A DNA stretch of 64,000 bases, from contig NZ_JAPVBQ010000002.1 in assembly GCF_026968045.1 (NCBI RefSeq), positions 422,933 through 486,932 of the forward strand, in the 5' to 3' direction. Positions 50,817 through 60,169 of the stretch are shown piece by piece. The notes under the pieces were generated by a model. That model saw nothing but the letters and a program-made list of their open reading frames with translations, ran no database searches and was not told the DNA's origin. Every line of letters starts with the position of its first letter. Position 1 is the stretch's first letter. Origin of the DNA: Modestobacter sp. VKM Ac-2977. GTDB taxonomy: Bacteria; Actinomycetota; Actinomycetes; Mycobacteriales; Geodermatophilaceae. Both the position numbers and the translations under genes were made by a program.

Positions 50817-52135
50817 GCCGACGTGCCGCGCAGCCGGGCGCTGACCGCGGTGACCAGGGGCACCATGACGACGCCGTCCCGGGCCATCCGTGCGCGCAGC
50901 TGGCGGCGGTGGGTCAGCACCCCGAACAGCCCGATGGCCCAGAAGACGTACTGCACGGCGAACGCCGCCCGGAACGCGTCCAGCGAGTAGTCCGTGGAGC
51001 TGCCCGGGGTCATCGCGTCGAGCACGAACCCGATCGCCAGGATCGTGCACAGCGAGGCGAAGAAGCCGCCGACGTTGACGAAGCCGGTGGCGCTGCCCGA
51101 CCGCTCGACCGGGTTCTCGGTGCGGGCGTAGTCGAAGCCGATCATCGACCCGGGGCCGTTGGTGCCCAGGACGACCACCAGCACGACCAGCAGCCACAGC
51201 GGCGCCGGGCCCGGCCACAGCAGCACGACGGTCCAGATCGCCGCGGTGACGCTGAGGATGCCGAAGACCAGGTTGGAGCGGCGCAGCGGCCACTGCCCGA
51301 CCAGCCGGCCCAGCAGCGGACCGAACGCCATCCCGACCAGCACCAGCAGGGTCAGCAGGCCGGCCGCCGTCCCGGGTTCCAGCCCCTGGCCCACGGTCAG
51401 GAACGGGTACCCCCACAGCAGCGCGAAGACGGTGCCGGAGAACTGGGTGACCAGGTGCGTGTAGAGCCCGATCCGGGTGCCCGGCTCGCGCCAGGCGGCC
51501 GCCAGGTTCGCCCGGACGGCGGCCATGTCGGCGACGGTCGGGGCGGGCGTGCCGGGCGGGGCGTCGCGCAGCGCCACCAACACCAGGATCCCGACCAGCA
51601 CGCTGACCGCGGCGGCACCCAGGAAGGTGGGCGTCCAGCCGGCGGTGTGCAGCAGCGCGACCAGCGGGTAGGCGGCCACGATCTGACCGACCTGACCGAG
51701 GATCCCGGTCAGCTGGGTGACCACCGGGACGGTGCGCCCGGGGAACCACAGCGGCACCAGCCGGAGCACGCTGATGAAGGTCATCGCGTCACCGGCGCCC
51801 ACCAGCACCCGGGCCGCGACCGCGGTCGGGACGTCGCTGGCCAACGCCAGCACCAGCTGCCCGGCCGCCATGGTGACCGCACCGGCGACGATCATCTTCC
51901 GGGAGCCGAACCGGTCCAGCAGCACGCCGACCGGCACCTGGAGGCCCGCGTAGACGGCCAGCTGCAGCACCAGGAACAGCGAGATCGCCGACGCGCCGGC
52001 GGAGAACCGCTCCTGCGCCTCGATGCCGGCGACGCCGAGGGACGCCCGGTGGAAGATCGCGACCGCGTAGGCCACCAGGCCGATCAGCCAGATCACGTAG
52101 GCGCGGGAGGGCGTCCGGACGGCTGGCGAGGTCAC
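50768..52135 (-). CDS. MFS transporter
   Basis: A 455-residue major facilitator with about 12 helices. VGVLLDRFGSRKMIVAG is the loop 2-3 signature. A second half starts after a cytoplasmic loop near residue 205. The N-terminal ISLFLVLQLAVYAGLQVP and RVLVGAGDAMTFISVLRLVP fit the nitrate/sugar-phosphate-like ANT group. Substrate unknown. Start is GTG 52135. Its 3' end overlaps the spermidine-synthase-like gene by 49 bases tail to tail. Confidence 0.85.
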   Translation of the reverse strand: MTSPAVRTPSRAYVIWLIGLVAYAVAIFHRASLGVAGIEAQERFSAGASAISLFLVLQLAVYAGLQVPVGVLLDRFGSRKMIVAGAVTMAAGQLVLALASDVPTAVAARVLVGAGDAMTFISVLRLVPLWFPGRTVPVVTQLTGILGQVGQIVAAYPLVALLHTAGWTPTFLGAAAVSVLVGILVLVALRDAPPGTPAPTVADMAAVRANLAAAWREPGTRIGLYTHLVTQFSGTVFALLWGYPFLTVGQGLEPGTAAGLLTLLVLVGMAFGPLLGRLVGQWPLRRSNLVFGILSVTAAIWTVVLLWPGPAPLWLLVVLVVVLGTNGPGSMIGFDYARTENPVERSGSATGFVNVGGFFASLCTILAIGFVLDAMTPGSSTDYSLDAFRAAFAVQYVFWAIGLFGVLTHRRQLRARMARDGVVMVPLVTAVSARLRGTSAYSRPDERPDGPPADR

Positions 52136-52208
52136 GTACAGGGACGACGTCGTGCCGCCGCCCGTCCTTCCCGGATCCGGGTGTGCAGTTGCTCACCCAG
52201 GGAAACGA

Positions 52209-53531
52209 TCACCCGGCCAGGATGGCCCACCCGTGCCCCGGGAGCGAGACGGCCGCGCGGTCGGTGCCCGGCTGCCGCACGGCACCGGCCCCGGCCAGCA
52301 GCTCCCCCGCCCCGCTGGCCGGCAGCGTCTCCTCGCCGTCGCCCAGGTTGAGGGCGACGACCAGTCGCTGCCCGTCGCCGGTCACGGCGTAGCTGAGCTG
52401 CCGGTTGTCCCGGTGCAGCGGCGTGACGCGGGCGGTGTGCAGCCAGCGGTGCCGGCGGCGCAGCCCGATCAGCTCCTGGTGCAGCCGCCGGGTGGGCTCA
52501 CCGAAGGGCGCCAGCTCGTCCGGGGACTCCGGGAAGGTCGGCCGGACGGCGTCGTCCCCGCCGGCCCGGTCCTCCTTGACCCCGGTGAAGGCCTGCTCGT
52601 CGCCGGCGTAGACCGACGGCGTGCCGCCCACGGTGAACAGCACCGCCAGCGCGTGCGGCAGGTGCGCGACGTCGTCGAGGCGGCTGGCGATCCGGGTGAC
52701 GTCGTGGTTGCCGACGAAGGTCAGCGGCACGAACGTGTCCAGGAACCCGTCGTGCCGGCCCAGCGCGTGTGCCAGCTCGTGCAGGTTGCCGTCGTTGAGC
52801 GAGCTCCAGATCGCCTTCCACAGCTCGTACTGGGTGACCGCGTCCATCGTCGACTCCCGCACCACCTGCGCGTAGTCGCCGTGGATGACCTCACCGACCA
52901 GGTACGCGTCGGGGTGCTGCTCGCGGACCCGGGGCAGCACGGTGGCCCAGAACGAGGTCGGGACGGCGTAGGCAGCGTCCAGCCGCCAGCCGTCGGCGCC
53001 GCGGTCCAGCCAGTGCGTCATCACCTCGGTCACCCAGTCGGCGACCACGGGCGAGGAGTGGTCGAGCGCGACCAGCTGGCCGTGGCCCTCGAAGGTGTCG
53101 TACTCCGGGACGACGCCGGGCTGCCAGCCGTCCGGCCAGCGCAGCCGGAACCAGGCTGCCGAGGGCGCGTCGGGCCCCCGGTCGACGACCGCCTGGAACG
53201 CCGGGTGCTCGCGGCCGACGTGGTTGAACACCCCGTCGAGCAGCACCCGCAGGCCTCGCTCGTGGGCGGCCGCGACCAGATCGTCGAAGTCGGCGTCGTC
53301 ACCGAGCCGCGGGTCGATCCGACCGTGGTCGACGGTGTCGTAGCCGTGCGTGCTCGAGGCGAACACCGGCCCCAGGGCCAGGCCGTTGGCGCCCAGCTCG
53401 ACCGCGTAGTCGAGCCAGGCGGTGAGCCGGTCCAGCCGGTGCGTCACGACCTCGGTCGCCTCGCGCTCAGCGCCCACGAAGCCCAGTGGGTAGACGTGCC
53501 ACCACACCGCGTCCTGCACCCAGTCCGGCAT
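52209..53531 (-). CDS. GH13 alpha-amylase family protein
   Basis: A 440-residue glycoside hydrolase family 13 member with no signal peptide, so intracellular. VWWHVYPLGFVG opens the barrel. Catalytic nucleophile Asp is in DGWRLDAAYAVP, acid/base Glu in YLVGEVIHGDY, and the transition-state stabiliser Asp in FVGNHDVTRIA. The C-terminal beta domain is short. It may act on alpha-glucans or trehalose-type sugars. It faces an MFS gene across a short divergent gap. Start is ATG 53531. Confidence 0.88.
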   Translation of the reverse strand: MPDWVQDAVWWHVYPLGFVGAEREATEVVTHRLDRLTAWLDYAVELGANGLALGPVFASSTHGYDTVDHGRIDPRLGDDADFDDLVAAAHERGLRVLLDGVFNHVGREHPAFQAVVDRGPDAPSAAWFRLRWPDGWQPGVVPEYDTFEGHGQLVALDHSSPVVADWVTEVMTHWLDRGADGWRLDAAYAVPTSFWATVLPRVREQHPDAYLVGEVIHGDYAQVVRESTMDAVTQYELWKAIWSSLNDGNLHELAHALGRHDGFLDTFVPLTFVGNHDVTRIASRLDDVAHLPHALAVLFTVGGTPSVYAGDEQAFTGVKEDRAGGDDAVRPTFPESPDELAPFGEPTRRLHQELIGLRRRHRWLHTARVTPLHRDNRQLSYAVTGDGQRLVVALNLGDGEETLPASGAGELLAGAGAVRQPGTDRAAVSLPGHGWAILAG

Positions 53532-53627
53532 CCCGCTCCCTCGTGATCGACCTGCACCAGCACCGCCGACGCTACCCACCGCTCCGCGGGCGGGACGCCG
53601 CTGGGCGGAAGAGGGACCCCCTCTCCG

Positions 53628-55088
53628 GTGCAGCACGCAACTACCGTCGCCGACGTGAGCGCTCCTCCCGCGTCGCCGGCCCGGCCGGCCCTGGTGCCGG
53701 TGCTGGTCTACCTCGCCATGCTCGTCGCGGTCATCAGCAGCCTCGGCGCCCCGCTGGTCCCGGCGATCGCCGCGGCCAACGACGTCTCGATCACCAGCGC
53801 GCAGTGGTCGCTCACGATCACCCTGGTGGTCGGTGCGGTGGCCACGCCGGTGATCGGACGGCTCGGCGACGGCCGGCACCGCCGCACCGTGGTGCTCGTC
53901 GTCCTCACCGTGGTGCTGCTGGGCAACGTGCTCGCCGCGCTGCCGCTGGGGCTGGGCTGGCTGGTCGCCGGCCGCGGGCTGCAGGGGCTCGGGCTGGGGC
54001 TGACCCCGCTGGCGATCGCCACCGCCCGCACCGCGCTGACCGGTGAGCGTTCCCGGTCCACGGTCGCGGCGCTGTCGGTCACCGTCGCCGCCGGCGTCGG
54101 GCTGGGCTACCCGCTGACCGGCGCGATCGCCGAGTTCGGCGGGGTGCACGCCGCCTTCTGGTTCGGCGCGGGTGCCAGCGTGCTGGCCCTGGCCGCCGCC
54201 GCGCTGGTCTACCCGCCCTCGCCCGACGTGCCGCCCCGGCGGCTGGACGTCGCCGGGGCGGTGCTGCTCGGCATCGGGCTCGCCACCGGGCTGCTGGCCC
54301 TCGGCGAGGCCGGCACCTGGGGTTGGACCTCACCCTCGGTGCTGGGGCTGGCCGTCGTCGCCGTCCTCGCGCTGGTCGCCTGGGCGGTGTGGCAGCTGCG
54401 CGCCGAGGCCCCACTGGTCGACCTGCGGCTGGCCCGCGGCCGGGTCGCCGCGACCGCGCACGGCGCCGCCCTGCTCGTCGGCCTGGCGAACTACCTGCTG
54501 CTGTCCTCGGTGCCCCGGCTGGCGCAGACCCCCGAGTCCTCCGGCTACGGCTTCGGCACCTCGATCGTGGTGGCCGGGCTCATCCTGCTGCCGTTCTCCG
54601 TCGCCAGCTTCCTGGCCAGCCGGGTCGGCCGGCCGCTGGACCGGGCCGCCGGGCCGCGGGTGGTGCTGCCGGTCGGCGCCCTCGTGCTCCTGCTGGGCAC
54701 CGTGCTGTTCGGCCTGGTCCGCGACGAGCTGTGGCAGCTGTTCGTGGCGATGGCGGTCGCCGGGTTCGGCGTGGGCCTCACCTTCGCCGCGCTGCCCGGG
54801 CTGGTCGTCGGTGCCGTGCCGGCCGGGGAGACCGGCAGCGCGATGAGCCTGAACCAGGTGCTGCGCTACGTCGGGTTCGCGCTGGGCAGCGCGCTGAGCG
54901 CCACGGTGCTGGAGGCGCTCACCCCGGCCGGGGCGGACCTGCCGCCGTCCAGCGGCTACACCGCGCTGGCCGCGATCGGCTGCGGGGCGTGCCTGGCGCT
55001 GGCGGTGCTGACCGCCTTCCTGCCCGGCCGCCCCCGCGCCGAGCACCCGGCGGCCACGCCGTCCTCCGTCTCCCCCGCCCCCGAGTGA
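53628..55088 (+). CDS. MFS drug-efflux-like transporter
   Basis: A 486-residue, 14-helix-type major facilitator like drug:H+ antiporters of the DHA2 group. RLGDGRHRRTVVLVVLTVVL is the loop 2-3 signature and GRGLQGLGLGLTPLAI the helix 4-5 motif. The start is uncertain: GTG 53628 is used, with GTG 53655 also possible, and neither has a good ribosome site. It is followed immediately by a hairpin. Substrate unknown. Confidence 0.85.
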   Translation: MQHATTVADVSAPPASPARPALVPVLVYLAMLVAVISSLGAPLVPAIAAANDVSITSAQWSLTITLVVGAVATPVIGRLGDGRHRRTVVLVVLTVVLLGNVLAALPLGLGWLVAGRGLQGLGLGLTPLAIATARTALTGERSRSTVAALSVTVAAGVGLGYPLTGAIAEFGGVHAAFWFGAGASVLALAAAALVYPPSPDVPPRRLDVAGAVLLGIGLATGLLALGEAGTWGWTSPSVLGLAVVAVLALVAWAVWQLRAEAPLVDLRLARGRVAATAHGAALLVGLANYLLLSSVPRLAQTPESSGYGFGTSIVVAGLILLPFSVASFLASRVGRPLDRAAGPRVVLPVGALVLLLGTVLFGLVRDELWQLFVAMAVAGFGVGLTFAALPGLVVGAVPAGETGSAMSLNQVLRYVGFALGSALSATVLEALTPAGADLPPSSGYTALAAIGCGACLALAVLTAFLPGRPRAEHPAATPSSVSPAPE

Positions 55089-55142
55089 GCAGTTCCGGTC
55101 GCCGACACGCGCGGACACGCCGCCGCCGGCGACCGGAACTGC
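55089..55142. terminator. Hairpin after the MFS gene
   Basis: A perfect 16-base-pair stem (GCAGTTCCGGTCGCCG with its complement) with a 22-base loop starts directly after the TGA of the MFS gene and ends 10 bases before the convergent RND gene stop. Confidence 0.85.
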
Positions 55143-55152
55143 ACAGCGGGCG

Positions 55153-58100
55153 TCAGGCCGGCTGCAGCTCCTCCGCCGCCGGCTCCGGCTCCGCCGCACC
55201 GGCCCGCTTGGCCGCCCGCCGCTCGCGGCGGGTCTCCAGCGAGGTGTAGAGCACCGGCACGAGCAGCAGGGTCAGCAGCGTGGAGCTGATCAGGCCGCCG
55301 ATGACCACCAGTGCCAGCGGCTGGGAGATGAACACCCCGCCGCCGGTCAGCCCGAACGCCATCGGGGTGAGGGCCAGCACCGTGGCCGCCGCCGTCATCA
55401 CGATCGGCCGCAGCCGCTTGCGGGCACCCTCACTGACCGCCTCGGCCAGCGGGCGGCCCTGCTCCCGGTACTGGTTGACCAGGTCGATCAGCACGATCGC
55501 GTTGGTCACCACGATGCCGATCAGCATCAGCACCCCGATCAGCGCCGGCACGCCCAGCGGGGTGCCGGTGACCAGCAGCATCAGCAGCGCACCGGTCGCG
55601 GCGAACGGCACCGAGACGAGCAGGATGAACGGCTGGGCGAGGCTGCGGAAGGTCGCCACCATCACCAGGTAGACGATCACCACGGCGATCACCAGGGCCA
55701 GGCCGAGGTCGGCGAAGGCCTCGCCCTGGTCGGCGGCGACGCCGCCGATCGACACCTCGGCGCCGGCCGGCAGGTCCAGCCCGTCGATCGCTGCCTGCAG
55801 CTCGGCGGTGAGCGCCCCGAGGTCGGTGCCGGCCGGGGTCGCCGAGACGGTCGCGCTCCGCTCGCCGTCGACCCGGCTGATCGAGCTGGGCGCCTGCTCC
55901 TCCTCGATCGTCGCCAGCTGGGTCAGCGGCACCAGGCCCCCGGCCGTCGGCAGGACGACGGCGCGGAGCTGCTCCACGGTCTCCGGGGCCTGCACCGGGT
56001 CCAGGTAGACCGGCGTGCTCGCGTCGTCGACGTCGATCTCCCCGAGCGGGACGGCGTTGGTCAGCCCGGCCAGGGTGCGGGTCACCTGCGCCTCGGTCAG
56101 CCCGGCCTCGGCGGCCGCGACCGGGTCGACGTCGACCCGGACCACCGGCAGCCCGGCCGACAGGTCGTTGGTGACGTCGGTGGCCCCGGGCACCTCGGAC
56201 ACGGCCTGCTGCACCTGGTCGGCGGCCTCGGCCAGCACGTCGGCGTCCGCCGCCTGGACCAGCACGTCGACCGTCGAGCTGCCGAACCCGGAGCCGGCGG
56301 CGGCCACGGTGACCTCACCGACGTCCTCGAGCTCCTGGGCGACGTCCCGGATCTCCGCGCGGGTCTCCTCGGGGTCGCCGTCCTCGGCGAGGGTCAGCGA
56401 GAACGTCGCCGTCGGCGTGCCACCGCCACCGCTGAACGCGGCGAACCCACCGGCCGAGCCGACCGTGGTCTGCACGGTCTCCACCCCGGCCACCTCGCCG
56501 AGCGCGCTCTCCAGCACGCGAGCCCGCTCGTCCTGCGCGGCCAGGCTGGTACCGGCCGGGTAGGCGGCGGTGACGGTGACGGTGTCCTCACCGGCGTCGC
56601 CGATGAAGTTGGTCTGCAGCAGCGGGGTGAGCGCCAGGGTGCCGACGAAGACGGCCAGCGCACCGGCGACGGTCCAGCGGCGGTGGGCCAGCACGCCGCG
56701 CAGCGCCGGGACGTACATCCGCTGCAACCAGGTGCGCCGCTCCGCCGCCTCGGCCGCCTCCCGCTCGCGGGCCACCTCGGCGGTGTCCTCGCGGTCGGTC
56801 TCCGGCGCCTTCAGGAACGCCGAGGCGATCACCGGGACGATGGTCAGCGAGACGACCAGCGAGGCGAGCAGGGCGATCGCGACGGTGAGCGCGAACGGCC
56901 GGAACAGCTCGCCCACCAGGCCCCCGACCAGCGCGATCGGCAGGAACACCGCCGCGGTGGCGATGGTCGAGGAGGTGATCGCCCCGGCCACCTCACGGAC
57001 CCCGCCGAGGATCGCCCTGGTGCGCGCCTCCCCGTAGGACAGGTGCCGCTTGATGTTCTCGATGACCACGATGGAGTCGTCGACCACGCGGCCGATCGAG
57101 ACGGTCAGCGCACCCAGGGTGAGGATGTTCAGCGAGAAGCCGGCCACCTGCAGCCCGATGAAGGTGACGCACAGCGACACCGGGATCGAGACGGCCGAGA
57201 TCAGCGTGGACCGGACCGAGGCCAGGAAGACCAGGATCACGATGAGGGCGAACAGCAGCCCCAGGCCGCCCTCGGTGGCCAGGCCCTCGATCGACTCCTC
57301 GATGAACGGCGCCTGGTCGAACACCACGGCCACCGTGCTGCCCTCGCCCAGCAGCTCCCGCACCTGCGGCAGCAGGTCCTCGACGGCGTGCGAGATGTCG
57401 ACGGTGTTGCCGTCCGGGGTCTGGGTCAGCCCGACCGAGAGGGCCGGCTGGCCGTCGACCCGGGAGTAGGACGTCGCCGGCGCCTCCCCCAGCTCGACGG
57501 TGGCGACCGCGCTCAGCGGGGTGACCGCGCCGCCGGCACCGGTCAGCGGGAGGGCGCGGAGCTCCTCGACCGAGGTGAGCCGGTCACCGGCCTGCACCGA
57601 GAGGGTCTGCTCGCCCTCGGTCACCGTGCCGGCGGGCAGCACCACGCCGTTCTCCTCGAGCACGGTGGTGACCGCTGCCGCCGAGATCCCGGCCGCCGCG
57701 AGGGCGCCCGGGTCGAGGGCGATCTGCACCCGTGGCTCGCTGGCCCCGGTGACCGTCACGTCGCGGACGCCCTCGACCTGCTCGAACAGCGGGACGACGG
57801 CGGAGTCGATCCGGTCGGACAGCGCGGCGGTGTCGCCCGGCGCGGCGATCGCCAGCTGCACGACGGGCAGGTCGGCCAGCGACCCGGCGAGCACCTGGGG
57901 CTCGACGTCGGCCGGCAACTGGGCCTGCACCCGACTGACCGCGGTCTGCAGCGCGGCGGTGGCCCGGTCGATGTCGGAGCCGTACTCCAGCTCGACGGCG
58001 ACCGTCGCCAGCCCGGTGCTGGCCGTGGAGGTCGTGGCGACCACGCCGTCCACGGTGCCGATGGCCTGCTCCAGTGGCTGCACGACCTGGCGCTCGACCA

Positions 58101-58275
58101 CGTCGGGCGAGGCGCCGGGCTGGGTGGCGACGACGGCGGCAGCGGGGATCTGCAGGCTCGGGATCAGCTCCTGCTTCAGCGAGCCCGCCGAGATCAGCCC
58201 GAACACCAGCACCGCGATGGTGGCCAGCGCCACCAGGGCTCGGTTCCGCAGGGACAGGACGGCGAGACGGGACAC
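55153..58275 (-). CDS. RND-family efflux transporter permease (AcrB/HAE1-like)
   Basis: A 1040-residue protein with the full RND layout: 12 helices, two large extracytoplasmic domains after helices 1 and 7. VSIGRVVDDSIVVIENIKRH carries the helix-4 Asp-Asp that moves protons. No membrane-fusion or outer-membrane partner is nearby, as expected for a Gram-positive. GGAGGA lies 4 bases before the GTG at 58275, which decides the start over a GTG at 58287. It is divergent from a MarR regulator and the gap holds an inverted repeat. Confidence 0.9.
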   Translation of the reverse strand: MSRLAVLSLRNRALVALATIAVLVFGLISAGSLKQELIPSLQIPAAAVVATQPGASPDVVERQVVQPLEQAIGTVDGVVATTSTASTGLATVAVELEYGSDIDRATAALQTAVSRVQAQLPADVEPQVLAGSLADLPVVQLAIAAPGDTAALSDRIDSAVVPLFEQVEGVRDVTVTGASEPRVQIALDPGALAAAGISAAAVTTVLEENGVVLPAGTVTEGEQTLSVQAGDRLTSVEELRALPLTGAGGAVTPLSAVATVELGEAPATSYSRVDGQPALSVGLTQTPDGNTVDISHAVEDLLPQVRELLGEGSTVAVVFDQAPFIEESIEGLATEGGLGLLFALIVILVFLASVRSTLISAVSIPVSLCVTFIGLQVAGFSLNILTLGALTVSIGRVVDDSIVVIENIKRHLSYGEARTRAILGGVREVAGAITSSTIATAAVFLPIALVGGLVGELFRPFALTVAIALLASLVVSLTIVPVIASAFLKAPETDREDTAEVAREREAAEAAERRTWLQRMYVPALRGVLAHRRWTVAGALAVFVGTLALTPLLQTNFIGDAGEDTVTVTAAYPAGTSLAAQDERARVLESALGEVAGVETVQTTVGSAGGFAAFSGGGGTPTATFSLTLAEDGDPEETRAEIRDVAQELEDVGEVTVAAAGSGFGSSTVDVLVQAADADVLAEAADQVQQAVSEVPGATDVTNDLSAGLPVVRVDVDPVAAAEAGLTEAQVTRTLAGLTNAVPLGEIDVDDASTPVYLDPVQAPETVEQLRAVVLPTAGGLVPLTQLATIEEEQAPSSISRVDGERSATVSATPAGTDLGALTAELQAAIDGLDLPAGAEVSIGGVAADQGEAFADLGLALVIAVVIVYLVMVATFRSLAQPFILLVSVPFAATGALLMLLVTGTPLGVPALIGVLMLIGIVVTNAIVLIDLVNQYREQGRPLAEAVSEGARKRLRPIVMTAAATVLALTPMAFGLTGGGVFISQPLALVVIGGLISSTLLTLLLVPVLYTSLETRRERRAAKRAGAAEPEPAAEELQPA

Positions 58276-58331
58276 GCGTTCCTCCACGGCCGGGGCCGGT
58301 GTCGGGAGTGGACCCGGTCAGCTTGCACCGA

Positions 58332-58354
58332 GTAGTTAGCTTCGAACAAACTAC
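58332..58354. promoter_or_regulatory. Candidate MarR operator between RND permease and MarR genes
   Basis: GTAGTT and AACTAC, separated by 11 bases, form an inverted repeat in the 114-base divergent gap. The AT-richness is unusual for this genome, and the site lies where it could control both promoters. Confidence 0.55.
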
Positions 58355-58389
58355 CGGTGAACGCCGACACTCCCCAGGAGGAGGTGCGC

Positions 58390-58890
58390 ATGACCATCGA
58401 GACCACCGTGCCCGACCCCGACGACGTGCCCGACGACTGGCCCGAGGGCTGGCGCGACCTCCCCGCCGAGGTGCTGGCGGTGCTGTGCCTCGGCGCGCAG
58501 ATCGGCGACTACAGCATGCGCCGCCGCCTCGGCCCGCTGCTGGACACCCCGCTCACCCTCCAGCAGCTCCGCGGGCTGACCTTCCTGGTGATCGAGGAGT
58601 CGATGCCCCCGCAGCACCTCAGCGAGCTGCTGGAGGTGAGCCCAGCCACCACGACCGGCCTGGTCGACCGACTGGTCCGCGCCGGCATGGTCGACCGGAC
58701 CGCGGACAGCCGGGACGGCCGGGGCCGGGTGCTCACGCCCACCCGGGCCGGGGTCCGGGTGGTCCGCCGGCTCATGGCGTCGGACGTGGAGACCGACGCC
58801 GCCGTCCTGCAGGCACTGCGGCCGGCCGAACTCGCCGCGCTCCAGGAGGGTCTCTCCGGCGTCCTGCGGGTCCTGCGCGACCAGGACTGA
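58390..58890 (+). CDS. MarR-family transcriptional regulator
   Basis: A 166-residue MarR protein. The winged helix is about 60-115: LTLQQLRGLTFLVIEESM, LSELLEVSPATTTGLVDRLV (recognition helix), then the wing ADSRDGRGRVLTPTRAG. C-terminal helices give the dimer. GAGGAGG lies before the ATG. It is divergent from the RND permease, which it likely represses until an inducer binds. Confidence 0.9.
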   Translation: MTIETTVPDPDDVPDDWPEGWRDLPAEVLAVLCLGAQIGDYSMRRRLGPLLDTPLTLQQLRGLTFLVIEESMPPQHLSELLEVSPATTTGLVDRLVRAGMVDRTADSRDGRGRVLTPTRAGVRVVRRLMASDVETDAAVLQALRPAELAALQEGLSGVLRVLRDQD

Positions 58891-58912
58891 TCGGGCGGTC
58901 CCACGCGGCCGG

Positions 58913-59329
58913 TCAGGCGGCGGAGCCCTCCAGCAGGGCGGTCATCTCCGGCAGGTCGAAGAACTGTGCGGTCGCCCGGGCACTGGGCTGGCCGTTGTCG
59001 GGGTCGGCGCCGGCGGCCAGCAGGAGGCGCACCGTGTCGGCCGACTGCTTGAAGACGGCGGCGGCCAGGGCCGTCTGCCCGCGGTCGTTGGCCCGGGTGT
59101 GGTCCGCTCCACGCTCCAGCAGGGCGGCCACCGTCGACGCCCGGCCCTGGTAGGCGGACAGGATGAGCAGGGTGTCGCCCTTGTCGTTGGTGAGGTTGGC
59201 CGGCACCCCGGCGTCGAGGTAGGCCGCCAACTGCTCGGTGTCGCCCTCCCGCGCCAGGTCGAAGACCTTCGCGGCCAGGGCGATGACGCCGGGGTCGATG
59301 GGCTGCTGGGACGGCTGCGGGTCGGTCAC
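58913..59329 (-). CDS. Ankyrin-repeat protein
   Basis: A 138-residue protein with about three ankyrin repeats: NLTNDKGDTLLILSAYQG, ANDRGQTALAAAVFKQ and a degenerate last repeat. It should be a small protein-interaction module. GTG 59329 is the start. Target unknown. It is convergent with the MarR gene by 22 bases. Confidence 0.85.
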   Translation of the reverse strand: MTDPQPSQQPIDPGVIALAAKVFDLAREGDTEQLAAYLDAGVPANLTNDKGDTLLILSAYQGRASTVAALLERGADHTRANDRGQTALAAAVFKQSADTVRLLLAAGADPDNGQPSARATAQFFDLPEMTALLEGSAA

Positions 59330-59372
59330 GCCACCGAGCGTAGGGGCCCGGTGTCGTCCTCCGGCCGCCCGC

Positions 59373-60125
59373 TCAGGAGCCGCTCACCCGATCGGTGAGG
59401 GCGAGCACGTGCCGCCAGGCGTCCTCGCAGGCCTCGGCCCACTCGTCGAACGACCGGTCGAAGAAGGAGTGCGGTGCGCCCTCGTAGACGACCTCGTCCA
59501 CCTCGGCCCCGGCCGAGCGCATCCGGGCGGCCAGCTCCCGCTGCTCCTCCACCGGGGTGGCGCTGTCCGCCCCGGCGATGATCATCACCACCGGCTTGCG
59601 AGCGCCGTCCGCGGCGTCGCCCACCAGGCTGGGCCGGCCGTAGAAGCCGGCGCTGCCGGCCAGGTCCAGGTCGCCGGCCGACTGCCGCCAGGCGTGGCTG
59701 CCGCCGAAGCAGAACCCGACGGTGACCACCGGCAACGCCGGGTCGGTACGGCTGCGCAGGTACTCGATCCCGGCGGCGGTGTCCGCGTCCACGCCGGCCG
59801 GCGTGGTCTGCGGGATGTGCGTCTGCCAGTCGAAGTCCTCCTCGCGGGTGCCGTTCTCGGCGATCCCCGCCGTGCGGCCGAACCAGTCCACCGCGACCGC
59901 GGCCAGCCCCGCCTCGGCGAACCGCTCTGCCAGGGCGACGTAGTAGGGGTGCAGGCCGCGGATGTCGGGCAGCAGGACGACGCCGGCCCGCGGCGTGGTG
60001 GCCGGCGCGGCGTAGGCGGCGGAGAACCGGTTGCCGTCGGCGGCGGTCAGCGTGAGGGTGCCCCGCTCGGCGACGGCCCCGACGGTGGGCGGCGCGGGTG
60101 GGCGGCTGTCGTGGTCGTGGCACAT
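59373..60125 (-). CDS. Dienelactone hydrolase family protein
   Basis: A 250-residue alpha/beta hydrolase. The nucleophile Cys is in GFCFGG, Asp is in AGADSATP, and His is in APHSFF, giving the dienelactone hydrolase triad. N-terminal MCHDHDSRP is typical of its carboxymethylenebutenolidase-like relatives in actinobacteria. Genuine substrate unknown, and no catechol pathway genes are nearby. Start is ATG 60125. Confidence 0.87.
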   Translation of the reverse strand: MCHDHDSRPPAPPTVGAVAERGTLTLTAADGNRFSAAYAAPATTPRAGVVLLPDIRGLHPYYVALAERFAEAGLAAVAVDWFGRTAGIAENGTREEDFDWQTHIPQTTPAGVDADTAAGIEYLRSRTDPALPVVTVGFCFGGSHAWRQSAGDLDLAGSAGFYGRPSLVGDAADGARKPVVMIIAGADSATPVEEQRELAARMRSAGAEVDEVVYEGAPHSFFDRSFDEWAEACEDAWRHVLALTDRVSGS

Positions 60126-60169
60126 GCGGACGTGTCTACCGCCGCGCTCGGCCCCGCGCAGCGGGAGCG

